Positions 44,615 through 53,379 of a DNA stretch of 64,000 nucleotides are shown in pieces; position 1 is the first letter of the stretch; every line of letters starts with the position of its first letter. The position numbers and the translations under genes were made by a program. This DNA is from Alphaproteobacteria bacterium. GTDB lineage: Bacteria; Myxococcota_A; UBA796; CAJQPC01. The notes beneath the pieces are model-generated. The model was not told the DNA's origin, did not search any database, and worked only from the letters and a program-made list of their open reading frames with translations. The DNA lies in the NCBI GenBank assembly GCA_020632795.1, contig JACKEV010000020.1, positions 153,117 through 217,116 of the forward strand, given 5' to 3'.

Positions 44615-44899
44615 ATGACCGAAACCACCCCTGCGATCCCCGATCTGGAGGATCTGCTCGACCCCGCCGTGCACCTGCTCGATCTCTCCGACGAGCTGGC
44701 CACGGCCATCGAAGACACCTACCGCCGCGCGGTCGATCTGCGCGACGCCCGCCTCGCCGGAAAGCCCGTGGACCTGCGCGCCCTGCTCATCGCCTACGGC
44801 GGCCTGTGCGCGCTGATGGCCCAGGCCCAGCAGCAGCTCCAGCGCATGGGCGAGGCCATCGAGGCGACCCCGCTGACCGTCCCCGGTGCGGACCGATGA
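44615..44899 (+). CDS. Small helical hypothetical protein
   Basis: 94 residues, predicted almost wholly helical (LLDLSDELATAIEDTYRRAVDLRD, LMAQAQQQLQRMGEAIEA), without recognised family. Its TGA overlaps the ATG of the pentapeptide-repeat gene (ATGA), so the two are translated together. Could be a small partner or adaptor; no function is claimed. Confidence 0.55.
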   Translation: MTETTPAIPDLEDLLDPAVHLLDLSDELATAIEDTYRRAVDLRDARLAGKPVDLRALLIAYGGLCALMAQAQQQLQRMGEAIEATPLTVPGADR

Positions 44900-45564
44900 G
44901 CGCCCGCGCCAAGGGGCGCACCCTCATCGACCGCGCGCGCGCTGGCCTGCCCGTGGCCTGGCGCGACGGCGAGCAGTGGAGGCACCTGGACCTGGAGGGT
45001 GCGGTCGCCGAGGGCGCCGACCTGAGCGGCGCCGACCTCCACCGCGCCCGGCTGTCCGGCGCGCGGCTGGCCCGCTGCGACCTCCAGAACGCCGACCTGC
45101 GCTACGCGGAGCTGACCGGCGCGGAGCTGACCGGCGCCGATCTCCGAGGCGCTGACCTCCGAGGCGCGGATCTGCGCGACGCCGACCTGAGCGCTGCGGC
45201 GCTCTCCGGGGCGGTCGTCGACCGGATCACCCTGCTGCGCTCGGGCTGGTCCGGCCTGCCGGCCTGGGCGGCGGCTGCCCTGGGCCTGGTCGTGGAGGGC
45301 AGGCCCCGCAGCGACCTCGCCCGCGCCGCGAGCGTCGCTGATCCCGTCCGCGCCGGCATCACGGAGGCCCTGCTCGCGCTGGGCGCCGACGGCACGGGGC
45401 TGATGGAGGCGATGGACGCCGTGGATCAGGCCTGGCACCGCGCTCGGCAGAGCGAGCCGCCGGACGCGCAGCCGCTGCGGGAGGCGCTGGCAGCAGCGCT
45501 CCGGGCGGCCGTGAACGTGTCGGTCGGGCTGGCGAAGGCAGAGCAGGGGCTCGAGGAGGTATGA
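44896..45564 (+). CDS. Pentapeptide-repeat protein
   Basis: 222 residues from ATG at 44896; the frame open further upstream covers the previous gene. Residues ~37-100 are tandem A(D/E/N)L-x-x repeats (GADLSGADLHRARLSGARL to RDADLSAAALSGA), about 13 units, predicting a short right-handed quadrilateral helix. The C-terminal half is helical (MEAMDAVDQAWHRA, LREALAAALRAAVNV). Such proteins mimic DNA or act as adaptors in some cases; the target here is unknown. Confidence 0.8.
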   Translation: MSARAKGRTLIDRARAGLPVAWRDGEQWRHLDLEGAVAEGADLSGADLHRARLSGARLARCDLQNADLRYAELTGAELTGADLRGADLRGADLRDADLSAAALSGAVVDRITLLRSGWSGLPAWAAAALGLVVEGRPRSDLARAASVADPVRAGITEALLALGADGTGLMEAMDAVDQAWHRARQSEPPDAQPLREALAAALRAAVNVSVGLAKAEQGLEEV

Positions 45565-46028
45565 GCCGTGGGTGGAGGCGGGGCCGAGGGCCTCGCCTCC
45601 ACACCGCTTCCTTCCCGACGAGGGTAGACAGCGCCGCCGTGTACAGACGCCTGAACCATCCCTTGGGGACAAGATCATACGGATGCGTGCGTCGTCGAAC
45701 ACAAACTCGTCCAGAATGGAAAACACGAACTGCTACCCGATAAAGTCATGGGACCTCGGTTGACGGCTACATGGGGACGTTGGACGACCTGGTGGCGCTA
45801 CTGGCCTTGCCGATGCCTACGGGGAGCGGAGGTGCCTACAACGCTTATCATGGGTAGGGGTACCCCAGAAGTGACTTCAGGAGAGCGGGTCGTCGGGGTC
45901 GGAGTGGAGGGCTTGGAGGCCGGCAACACAGCGAGCGGCGGGAGCCCGGGTAGGTGAGGTGCGCAATTAGGCCTTGAAAGGACGCGCTCCTCACGGATAT
46001 GCTTATCCGCTAAGAGAAGGAGGGAAGG
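45565..46028. other. Intergenic region, no gene seen
   Basis: About 460 bp, clearly lower in GC than its surroundings. Short frames are not protein-like. A good Shine-Dalgarno sequence (AAGGAGG) near its right end serves the TTG of the next gene. Confidence 0.4.
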
Positions 46029-47447
46029 TTGCCGGTCTTCATCATCATGTTCCTTGGCCACCCCAGCATGGCCCAGACCTTCGACCCTGGGGTGCGCTAC
46101 CCCTTTGACGACTGCGTGGAGTACGGGACCTCTCCCGGAGAGCCCGGCCCCGATCTGTCGCTGCACAACACAGGATGTGGTAACCCATCGATATCGTTGG
46201 GTAGCCACTTGGGCCATTCGTGGGACTCTGGAACAGCGCTGTATGGTGATGGCAACGATGACTATGGCGCGGCATCCGCGGATAGTGTCTTTCAGCCGAC
46301 ACAACTCACGCTCTCGCTGTGGGTGTACAGTAGTGATTGGGCAGGGTGTTCAGGTGGTGCGTGCAGCTTGGTGTCGAAGGCCAATACCGAAGAGGGGACC
46401 TCCAACGGGTATTGGCTCCTTGTTGAAAGTGCGTCGAGTTTGCTACGGTTTACGGTCGGAGACAACTCTGGGACTTCGTCCGTGTATGGTGTTCCGTTAA
46501 GCACTGGGCAATGGCACCATGTCGCGGCGACGTTCTCCTCAACCCAGGTGGCAACCGTCTACCTAAATGGGTCAGTTGTAGGTACAGGCACTTTGCCGAG
46601 ATCTATCGGGTATGGCACCGAGGACTTCTTGGTAGGCGCTATGACCAACCGAAGATTCGACCATTTCGGATACATAGATGAGGTATCGCTCTGGGATCGT
46701 GCCCTTTCTGACGGCGACATCGCTTGGGTGTACGATTTCTATACAGACGGAGACGGGGATGGGTTCAACCACACGGACGATTGCGATCCTGACTCTGGCT
46801 CCGTTTTTCCCGGCGCGCCCGAAGTTTGTGATCAGTTGGACAACGACTGTGACTCGTCTGTGGATGAAGATGTGGATCTGTTCATTTGGTACGTTGACGC
46901 AGATGGGGACGGGTACGGCAACCCTGAATTCAGCATTGAGGACTGTCGCCAACCGAGTGGGTATGTGGCCGATTCTGCGGACTGCAACGACGACGATAGA
47001 ACCACGTTTCCAGGGGCAGATGAGATACCATATGATGGAGTCGACCAGGATTGTGATGGAAGTGATCTTTGCGACGTAGATGATGATGGCTACGAGGCTC
47101 AGGAGTGCCAGGGAACAGATTGTGATGACTTGGATGCATCAAGCTATCCAGGAGCCGCCGGGCTCACAGATGACTGCCAGCAGGCAGATGGTGGTCCAGA
47201 CAGCGGCATCGGCAACGCAGACTCAGGGGTTGGGGAAAATGACAAGGATGACCGCTGTGGGTGTGGCGTTGATGCGGGGGGGCAAACTGTGGGGTGGATC
47301 TCAATGTGCATCTTGATCCTGTTACTTCGACGGAGAACGGGCGCTTTTCTACCCGGAGAGTCAACACAGGAGAGGTCAACCCGTGCCCCGTGCAACCTCG
47401 GCTCTGGGTCTGCCAGCAGACGGCGCCCATGGAGCACAGGAATATGA
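46029..47447 (+). CDS. Exported LamG/MopE-motif protein with MYXO-CTERM-like tail
   Basis: 472 residues from TTG, preceded by AAGGAGG. A signal-like N-terminus (FIIMFLGHPSMAQ) leads into a LamG/concanavalin-like fold (residues ~25-240; LTLSLWVYSS, WHHVAATFSS, VYLNGSVVGTG, GYIDEVSLWDRALS). MopE-type Asp/Cys motifs follow (CDQLDNDCDSSVDED, GVDQDCDGSD). Near the end is CGCGVDAGGQTVGWISMCILILLLRRR, a tripartite Cys/hydrophobic/Arg signal of MYXO-CTERM type used for surface sorting in Myxococcota. Unusually, about 35 residues follow the Arg cluster, suggesting a lost stop. Lower GC than neighbours. Confidence 0.8.
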   Translation: MPVFIIMFLGHPSMAQTFDPGVRYPFDDCVEYGTSPGEPGPDLSLHNTGCGNPSISLGSHLGHSWDSGTALYGDGNDDYGAASADSVFQPTQLTLSLWVYSSDWAGCSGGACSLVSKANTEEGTSNGYWLLVESASSLLRFTVGDNSGTSSVYGVPLSTGQWHHVAATFSSTQVATVYLNGSVVGTGTLPRSIGYGTEDFLVGAMTNRRFDHFGYIDEVSLWDRALSDGDIAWVYDFYTDGDGDGFNHTDDCDPDSGSVFPGAPEVCDQLDNDCDSSVDEDVDLFIWYVDADGDGYGNPEFSIEDCRQPSGYVADSADCNDDDRTTFPGADEIPYDGVDQDCDGSDLCDVDDDGYEAQECQGTDCDDLDASSYPGAAGLTDDCQQADGGPDSGIGNADSGVGENDKDDRCGCGVDAGGQTVGWISMCILILLLRRRTGAFLPGESTQERSTRAPCNLGSGSASRRRPWSTGI

Positions 47448-47533
47448 GGGGTTGGCCGGTACACCAAGCAGGTTGAACCCGGGGGGGGCCCGATGCGGTG
47501 GGGCAGCTTCACGAGAGTCCCGTCTCCACGCGC

Positions 47534-48013
47534 TCACGCCGCCTCCACCCCCACCTCCCCGATCCCGCCGATCGGCCAGCTCGCCCGCATCCCGGCTCGC
47601 AGCCGCACCCGGAAGGTCGCCACCCAGGCCGCGCCGCACTGGCGCTGCTGCGGCCCATCCACCACAGCGTCTCCCAGCCGCTGGCGCACCCAGCCCGAGG
47701 CCGCCCAGGGCACGGTGAGCGCGAGCAGCCCGGCGTCGTTGGCGAAGCCGATCTCCCCGTGCGCCCCCAGGGGGATGGCGAGCCCCTCCCCTTCAGGCAA
47801 GGCAAGCGGGTAGACCTCCACCGCCGGCCCGCTCACCGAGGGCCGCTGGGTCACCGGACCGACCATCAGGGGGGCCAGCACATGGGCCAGGGGCGCGCCG
47901 ATGGCGTGGGCGACGGGGTCGAAGGAGAACACCCCCACGCCGATGCGGGTGACCGGCAGGGTCAGGTTGACCCGGATGGCCTGGGGCCGTGTCGCAGGTG
48001 TCGCATGTCGCAT
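47534..48013 (-). CDS. Beta-rich hypothetical protein of the right-hand element
   Basis: 159 residues from ATG, with GAGGAG upstream. Mostly short hydrophobic strands separated by Gly/Pro (AIRVNLTLPVTRIGVGVFSF, VEVYPLALPEGEGLAIPLG, EIGFANDAGLLALTVPW), in keeping with a jelly-roll or other beta-sandwich, but no family was recognised. It is the last gene of the leftward operon. The three TGTCGCA heptamers at 47987-48012 lie in its first codons. A structural (coat-like) role is possible. Confidence 0.5.
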   Translation of the reverse strand: MRHATPATRPQAIRVNLTLPVTRIGVGVFSFDPVAHAIGAPLAHVLAPLMVGPVTQRPSVSGPAVEVYPLALPEGEGLAIPLGAHGEIGFANDAGLLALTVPWAASGWVRQRLGDAVVDGPQQRQCGAAWVATFRVRLRAGMRASWPIGGIGEVGVEAA

Positions 48014-48016
48014 GTT

Positions 48017-48370
48017 TCACTCCTCGGCCGCAGGCGCGGCGTCGTCCGTGAGGCCGTGGACATCGAGATCGTCGATGGGCGCCTCGGCGATGGGGGCGAG
48101 CGCGACGGCCAGGGCGTCGAGGCCCTCGTCGAGCTGCTCGGTGAGCTGGCCGTGGGCCTCCAGCAGCAAGGCCAGCCGGTGCGCGACGAGCGCCTGGGCG
48201 CGCAGGTTGAGGTAGCTCAGGTGCGCGAGCGCGAAGCTGCGCTCGGTGTCGTCGAGGGCGGCCCAGTCGCGCATGGAGCGGGCGGTGTCGTCGCGGTCCT
48301 CCACCTCGAAGGCGGGGCCGTAGATGCGCTGCGCGATGCGGAGGGCGCGGGGAAGGGTCGGGCGGGACAT
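48017..48370 (-). CDS. Small helical hypothetical protein of the right-hand element
   Basis: 117 residues, helical and acidic at the end (IDDLDVHGLTDDAAPAAEE). Central part YLNLRAQALVAHRLALLLEAHGQLTEQLDEGLDALAVAL could be a coiled coil. It sits 3 bases before the next gene in the operon and 31 bases after the upstream one. No family recognised. Confidence 0.5.
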   Translation of the reverse strand: MSRPTLPRALRIAQRIYGPAFEVEDRDDTARSMRDWAALDDTERSFALAHLSYLNLRAQALVAHRLALLLEAHGQLTEQLDEGLDALAVALAPIAEAPIDDLDVHGLTDDAAPAAEE

Positions 48371-48401
48371 TGGGGTCTCCTGTCTTGGGGTCAGAGGGGG
48401 G

Positions 48402-49472
48402 TCACTCGGCGGCGGGCTGGGGAGCCGGCGGCGGGGGCGGGGCCTGGCGCTGCGCGCGGGCCTGCTGGCCTGCGGCGTGGAGCATCTGGGCGAGGGCGCT
48501 CAGGTTCTGGCGGTCCTGCATCAAGGCGCGGACGTCGGGGTCCTGGAGGGCGGCCAGCAGCTCGGGGGAGCTGGAGAGCGCGACCATGACCTCCTTCATC
48601 TGCGGGGGCATGCCCTGGGCGACGACCACCGCGCGGGCGGCCTCGCCGAGCTGCTGGAGGGCCTCGCGGGCCAGCTCGCTGCGGGCCTGGTCCTGGCGGG
48701 CGTCGGCCTCGCGCTGCTGCTCGCCGTCGACCTGGGCGACCCGGAACTCCAGGATGGCCGCGACGAGCTGGTCGACCTGCTCGCGGCTGTCGCTGAGCTG
48801 CCGGTTGACCTGGGTGAGGTTGCTGGTGTTGATGTCCTGGATCTGCCCGGCGGCGTCCAGCATGCGTTGACCGTACTGGGCGTACAGATCCCCCAGCTTC
48901 TGCATGCCCTGGAGCATCACCTCCCGCTCGCGCTGGTCGAACAGTTCGGCCCCTTCGGGCACGCGCAGGGTGGCCTGCGGGAGCGAAGGCGCCTTCGGCA
49001 CCAGCGCGGTGGGCGTCTCGACCGGCGCGAGCGTGGCCTCAGGCTCGTTGTGACGGGTGTCGCGTACGGTGAAGCGGGCGCTGCCGAGCTTCTGGTAGCC
49101 CTTGGCGCCATAGAGCCGCACCCGGAAGCGCCCCCACTCCTCGCCGACCATGTTGCGGAGGGCCATCTCGCGGACCCAGGTGCAGGCCGCCTCCACGTAG
49201 CGATCCGGGTCGATCGGCTCGTCCGGGATGACCTCCTCCTCCTCGTCCTCCAGCGGGATGTCGAAGAGCCCCGCGTCGTCGGGCTCCTCGGGCTTGGGGC
49301 GAGCCCCCAGCCAGGGCGCGGCGCGCTGAGGGTCGAAGACCATGCGCCCGAGGGTGTCCTCATTGTAGCTGTCGGTGCGGTCGTACAGGGTCAGATAGTG
49401 GATGTCCTCGGCGTGCTCCCGGATGGCGTCGAAGACGGACTCCAGTCCTTCGAACGTGTAGCGTTCGCTCAT
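48402..49472 (-). CDS. Acidic coiled-coil protein of the right-hand element
   Basis: 356 residues from ATG at 49472, preceded by AGGAGG; the frame open to 50033 runs through the control region and is not used. Residues ~75-90 are strongly acidic (LEDEEEEVIPDEPIDPD). Residues ~180-300 are heptad-like helix (LGDLYAQYGQRMLDAAGQIQ, VNRQLSDSREQVDQLVAAIL, EQQREADARQDQARSELA), and the end is Gln/Pro-rich. First gene of the leftward operon, so probably expressed from the palindrome region on its right. Could be a scaffold or DNA-packing partner; not recognised. Confidence 0.55.
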   Translation of the reverse strand: MSERYTFEGLESVFDAIREHAEDIHYLTLYDRTDSYNEDTLGRMVFDPQRAAPWLGARPKPEEPDDAGLFDIPLEDEEEEVIPDEPIDPDRYVEAACTWVREMALRNMVGEEWGRFRVRLYGAKGYQKLGSARFTVRDTRHNEPEATLAPVETPTALVPKAPSLPQATLRVPEGAELFDQREREVMLQGMQKLGDLYAQYGQRMLDAAGQIQDINTSNLTQVNRQLSDSREQVDQLVAAILEFRVAQVDGEQQREADARQDQARSELAREALQQLGEAARAVVVAQGMPPQMKEVMVALSSSPELLAALQDPDVRALMQDRQNLSALAQMLHAAGQQARAQRQAPPPPPAPQPAAE

Positions 49473-49872
49473 CAGATCCTCCTGGCGGCGCTTCGGCTCG
49501 TCGTGGTCCTGGCCGCCACCCACAGCCTGACCCGGCGACCGTAGGGGATCAAGAGACCAAGATCCCGGGATCTTGAAAATGTCTCCCTCGAATCGCATGA
49601 ATGACGCACAAAATAGTGCCCCCCAAGATCGAGACGGGATCTTGAAACGCTCTACCCGGGGCGTTTCAATTCCTTCCCCGAGGAGGGGCTGCAGCTCCCC
49701 AACGAGAACGCGGACACGTTCTGTCCACACACCGTCTTCCCCAAGTCGTTCGGGGAGCTCTTGACGCTGCGTTGGGGAACGATTCGTATGGATAAACCTG
49801 ATTTTAAGTGGATAGCGTTGGATTGGGCGCAGCGAACGGCGCGCGCCCCGAACCATCCACCGAGGACAATTC
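49473..49872. promoter_or_regulatory. Divergent control region with palindromes
   Basis: Four hundred bp between two divergent operons. It holds a perfect 16-bp palindrome AAGATCCCGGGATCTT (49559-49574), a repeat of GGGATCTTGAAA (49567-49578 and 49636-49647), and an inverted repeat GAAACGC/GCGTTTC (49644-49667). The right part (49785-49830) is AT-rich and may contain the rightward promoter. The layout resembles a phage repressor-operator region, but no repressor gene is visible beside it. Confidence 0.5.
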
Positions 49873-50508
49873 ATGGGAAAGGCATCATCCAGCAGCGCGC
49901 TCAAGGACGCGATGCAGGGGACCACGATGAGTGAGCGCCGGACCAAGTCTGCGCTGGGCGAGGCGGTGAGCCGCATTGCCAGCCTGACGCGCCGGACGGA
50001 CAAGCAGCAGGAGGCGCTGTTGAACACGGCCACGGAGGTCGTGCATACGGCCGAAACGCAGGGCTCGCTGTTCCTGTCGTCGCTGGCGGAGGGCTACCTG
50101 GGCCCGGACAAGCTCAAGCTGGGCGGCGTGGACGTGCGCGCGGTCAGCGGCGTCGCCGCCAAGGGCTACGGGCTCTACCAGCTCGTGACCGGCCAGGCTG
50201 GGGGCACCCACGCCCTGGCGCTGGGCAAGGGCGTGTTCGGCTCCTGGCTGGCCTCGGTCGCCCGGAACGCTGGCGAGACCCTGGCCCGTCAGCGCAAGGG
50301 CGCGGCCCCCGAGCCCGCGTCCGTCGCCACCGTCACCGTCACCCCTGTGATGCAGGGAGCGCCCCAGACGCTCTACCTGCCGCAGCCTCAGCTCACGCCC
50401 GCGCCGAGCGTCGCCGGCCCGCCGCGTGAGGTCCTGCTCACCCCCGCGACCGAGGGCGAGGACCGCCCTGGCCGCTTCCCCCGCGCCCGCGACGCCTCGG
50501 ACACCTGA
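49873..50508 (+). CDS. Hypothetical protein with Gly-rich hydrophobic core
   Basis: 211 residues. N-terminal polar helix (RIASLTRRTDKQQEALLNTATEVVHTAE), a moderately hydrophobic Gly-rich middle (VSGVAAKGYGLYQLVTGQAGG, ALGKGVFGSWLASVARN) and a Pro/Thr-rich tail. First gene of the rightward operon, with the divergent control region directly upstream. It might be a membrane-associated structural protein. No family recognised. Confidence 0.5.
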   Translation: MGKASSSSALKDAMQGTTMSERRTKSALGEAVSRIASLTRRTDKQQEALLNTATEVVHTAETQGSLFLSSLAEGYLGPDKLKLGGVDVRAVSGVAAKGYGLYQLVTGQAGGTHALALGKGVFGSWLASVARNAGETLARQRKGAAPEPASVATVTVTPVMQGAPQTLYLPQPQLTPAPSVAGPPREVLLTPATEGEDRPGRFPRARDASDT

Positions 50509-50539
50509 ACCCAAACACTCCATACAGAAGGAGCACACC

Positions 50540-51199
50540 ATGAAGAAGCCCATCCCCCTGGGTACGGCCCCCGTGTACACCACCCCCGACGGCCGCATCG
50601 CCGTGGACACCGACAACATCCGCGCGGGCTTCGCCGGCGATGACTTCGGCTACGACGACGACGGCGACTTCGAGGGCGAGGACGACGACGACGATGACAC
50701 CGAGGACGAGTTCGGCGGCCTGCGCGACCGGCTCCGGGCCGGCAAGCAGCGCCGCCAGACCCGCCGCACGAAGCGCCGCAGCAAGCGGCAGTCCAAGCAC
50801 AGTGATGAGCCTCACCGCGAGCGCTCCCGGCCCCAGGCCCCCGCGCGCAAGTGGGCGACGACCCTGTTGGGCGGCTCCGAGACCATCTCGGAGTCCTCCG
50901 GCGGGCCCGTGTCCGTCGCTGTGCGGCTCCAGCACGACTTCCGCGCCCGGGACATCACCTTCAACGGCTCGTCCTCGACCGCGAAGGTGACCTCGATCTT
51001 CTTCGGGGATCAGGTCGTGTGGTCCCAGCCCACGGGCATCCCGGTCGGCGTGTTCAACACCGACGGGCAGGTCCGGGGCTTCCTGGAGGGCCAGGACATC
51101 CCGGCGGGGCGCGACATCGTGGTGACGGGGCTGCTGACGGCGGCGGGGACCTTCGAGGTCACCATCGTCGGCGAGAAGCCCGTCTCCAGCGCCTGCTGA
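50540..51199 (+). CDS. Protein with acidic tract, basic tract and beta-rich C-terminus (possible coat protein)
   Basis: 219 residues from ATG at 50540, with AGAAGGAG before it. Residues ~34-55 are a run of Asp/Glu, residues ~65-95 a run of Arg/Lys (RRQTRRTKRRSKRQSK), and residues ~105-215 are beta-rich (VSVAVRLQHDF, ITFNGSSSTAKVTSIFF, RDIVVTGLLTAAGTFEVTIVG). A charged, disordered N-terminal arm followed by one beta-sandwich is a common layout of small viral coat proteins, but no homology could be shown. Central to the tailless-particle hypothesis. Confidence 0.5.
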   Translation: MKKPIPLGTAPVYTTPDGRIAVDTDNIRAGFAGDDFGYDDDGDFEGEDDDDDDTEDEFGGLRDRLRAGKQRRQTRRTKRRSKRQSKHSDEPHRERSRPQAPARKWATTLLGGSETISESSGGPVSVAVRLQHDFRARDITFNGSSSTAKVTSIFFGDQVVWSQPTGIPVGVFNTDGQVRGFLEGQDIPAGRDIVVTGLLTAAGTFEVTIVGEKPVSSAC

Positions 51200-51207
51200 G
51201 GTGAGCG

Positions 51208-51810
51208 ATGGCCTCCACGAGCTTGAGCACCCGCTCCGACACCCGCGCGCTCACCCCGTACGATGGGGACGTGCTGCGCCCCTCTCGGCTGCTGATGGCC
51301 GAGGCCGGGGCGGCGTGCTGGCGCATCGTGGAGGCCTTCTCTCGCGATGACGCGCCCTTCGCGCTGATCCTACGCTGGTCCTCGGGCTGCGGTGCGGGAG
51401 CCTGGGCGAAGATGAGCGTCTCGCGTGCGGCCCGCACCTCGGTCTTCGCGCGCAGCGTGCAGGTCGAGGTCGCGAACCTGGCCGCCCGCGACAACCGCGT
51501 GGCCGTCACCCTGGCCGACGGCTTCGCCACCACCCGCAACCGCTGGGCGCAGCCCGCCCTGCTGGACGCCGAGCGCCCCCTGCGCGTCTCGATCCCGCCC
51601 TTCGCCGACCGGACCCGGGTGGAGCTGGCCGAGCCCTCGCTGGCCTCCACCACCACGCTGTCCCTGCTCGACGGCCTGGGCGTGGCACACGCCACACAGA
51701 CCCTCGCCGCGCACCCCGCGGACGGGGTGGCCATCGCCGGGGCCGACGCCCTGGAGCTGCGCGCGGTGGCCGCCACCCGGCTGCGGGTCGTCTTCGAGCT
51801 CACCCTCTGA
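51208..51810 (+). CDS. Beta-rich hypothetical protein
   Basis: 200 residues with many alternating hydrophobic strands (FALILRWSSGCGAGAW, VQVEVANLAARDNRVAVTLA, LRVSIPPFADRTRVELA, RLRVVFELTL), predicting a beta-sandwich. It lies 8 bases after the previous gene. Function not recognised; a second coat or spike component is possible. Confidence 0.5.
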   Translation: MASTSLSTRSDTRALTPYDGDVLRPSRLLMAEAGAACWRIVEAFSRDDAPFALILRWSSGCGAGAWAKMSVSRAARTSVFARSVQVEVANLAARDNRVAVTLADGFATTRNRWAQPALLDAERPLRVSIPPFADRTRVELAEPSLASTTTLSLLDGLGVAHATQTLAAHPADGVAIAGADALELRAVAATRLRVVFELTL

Positions 51811-51824
51811 CGGAGAACCCGATC

Positions 51825-52217
51825 ATGAGCGTCTATCGCTACTTCGCCTCGCTGCTGGACCTCACCGACGAGCGCCAGCGCTCCCTCACGGGGCCCGCCT
51901 TCACCCTGGTGCCCCACGAGCCCGATCCATCCCAGCGCTTCGTGGCCTTCTTCCACCTCACCCAGTCCAGGCCGGCCGGCGAGGCGTTCGTCGAGGCGGC
52001 CGTCGAGACGAGCCTGGACGGGCAGCGCTGGGTCGCGGTCGCCGTGGGGGCGGAGGTCGTGGGGGATGGAGTGGTCGAGGATCTCGTCGAGGTGCCGATC
52101 CTGGGCCCCCGCGTCCGCGCGGTCTATCGGGGCCACGCCGGGGGCCAGGACACCACGGCGAGCGTGTGCGTGCAGCTCGCCAGCGACGCGCCCTTCCGGC
52201 TCGTCGAGGTGCCCTGA
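51825..52217 (+). CDS. Small beta-rich hypothetical protein
   Basis: 130 residues, beta-rich (ERFVAFF-like and WVAVAVGAEVVGDGVVEDLVEVPIL, VSVCVQLAS-like strands). The stop overlaps the ATG of the next gene (TGATG). No family recognised. Size and place fit a minor structural protein of the element. Confidence 0.45.
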   Translation: MSVYRYFASLLDLTDERQRSLTGPAFTLVPHEPDPSQRFVAFFHLTQSRPAGEAFVEAAVETSLDGQRWVAVAVGAEVVGDGVVEDLVEVPILGPRVRAVYRGHAGGQDTTASVCVQLASDAPFRLVEVP

Positions 52218-52726
52218 TGCGCATCACCGTCCGCCTGGCGTTTGATGAGAACGCCGCGTTGCGGCTGCTCAACTGGCTGGCGACCGAGAACGCCCGCATC
52301 CTGCGCTCCCGGCCTGAGCTGCCCCTGCTCTACGACACGGGCGTGGTGTATCGCCGGGAGCGCAGCGAGACCTGGTCGGATGTGATCTGCATGCTGGCCC
52401 AGGGCTGGGAGGACTGTGATGCGCTGGCAGCGGCGCGGGCTGGAGAGTTGATGGCGCGGGGCTTTCGGGCCCTGGCCCCCGGTGAGGGGGGCTACGCCAC
52501 CGCGCATGCCCTGGCGCTCGACACGATCCACGCCGAGGTCATGCTCACCACCCGCAGCGAGCCCGACCGCCCCGGCCTCTACCACTGCATCACGCGCTAC
52601 CGCGTGGGCGAGCGCTGGCACCGAGACGACCCCAGCGCCCGCCTGGGCATGAACGGCCCCATCGACCCCGCCGTCCGTCGCCGCTGGGCGCGGGCGCGCA
52701 CCGACCTTCACCGGAGAGCGACATGA
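52217..52726 (+). CDS. Transglutaminase-like/papain-fold candidate
   Basis: 169 residues from ATG at 52217; the long frame open from 51425 is mostly out-of-frame shadow. The segment WEDCDALAAARAGELMARG resembles the transglutaminase-like core, where a Cys in GDCxxLA begins a helix, and a later His (TIHAEVML, on a strand) could complete the pair. If right, it would be a protease or cross-linking enzyme, for example in particle maturation. Evidence is one short motif, so treat it as a suggestion. Its stop overlaps the next ATG (ATGA). Confidence 0.45.
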   Translation: MRITVRLAFDENAALRLLNWLATENARILRSRPELPLLYDTGVVYRRERSETWSDVICMLAQGWEDCDALAAARAGELMARGFRALAPGEGGYATAHALALDTIHAEVMLTTRSEPDRPGLYHCITRYRVGERWHRDDPSARLGMNGPIDPAVRRRWARARTDLHRRAT

Positions 52727-53379
52727 ACCTGGTCCCCGCCATCCCCCTGTCTTCCTGGAACGGAGACGAGATCGGCCGCCGCGATCGGCGCCGCAAGCCC
52801 CAGCGTCGGAAGCCTGAGCGCGACGAACCCCGGGAGCCCGGACGCCGGGAGCACCGCCTGCCCCGACGGGCCGACCGCCCCCATGAGCCCTCCTCGGAGG
52901 TCTGGACTCCGCCCCCGCCCACCTGGCAGGAGCCACAGAGCCGCTGCGCCCAGGATGCCCGGCTCATCGACGTCACGGAGAATTGGAGCGGCGTGGACAC
53001 CTGGGGCCCCCGGGTCAAGGTGGGCCCGCACCTGCGCCTCCAGGCCCAGGTCGGCTACCGCGCGGCGGTCATCCCGCTTCGCCCGGGGCTCTACCTGGTC
53101 GCCGAGCTGCCCGAGGCGGCCACCCGCTCGGAGTTCGGCTTCGTGCCGCTGCTGGCCCCCCTGATGGTCAAGGCCGCCACCCGCGCTCTGAACCCCCAGC
53201 AGGCCCAGCAGCCGGGCATGCTTCAGAAGCTCATCGACATGCGACAAGAGCGGCTGGAGCAGGGCACCGCGCTGATCCCCAGCTTGCGACGGCAGCCCGA
53301 GCAGGTGGAGCCCGCCGATGTGCTGGGCTGGGTGGACCCCGGAGACGAGTTCGGCTGTGACGCCTGTGGGGGGTCGTGA
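52723..53379 (+). CDS. Hypothetical protein with basic N-terminal arm
   Basis: 218 residues. The first 55 are strongly basic (RRDRRRKPQRRKPERDEP) and probably disordered. The middle is beta-rich (VKVGPHLRLQAQVGYRAAVIPL, GLYLVAELPE), then helix (MLQKLIDMRQERLEQ), ending in a CDACGGS tail with two Cys. Overlaps both neighbours by a few bases. A nucleic-acid-binding structural role is possible; not recognised. Confidence 0.45.
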   Translation: MNLVPAIPLSSWNGDEIGRRDRRRKPQRRKPERDEPREPGRREHRLPRRADRPHEPSSEVWTPPPPTWQEPQSRCAQDARLIDVTENWSGVDTWGPRVKVGPHLRLQAQVGYRAAVIPLRPGLYLVAELPEAATRSEFGFVPLLAPLMVKAATRALNPQQAQQPGMLQKLIDMRQERLEQGTALIPSLRRQPEQVEPADVLGWVDPGDEFGCDACGGS

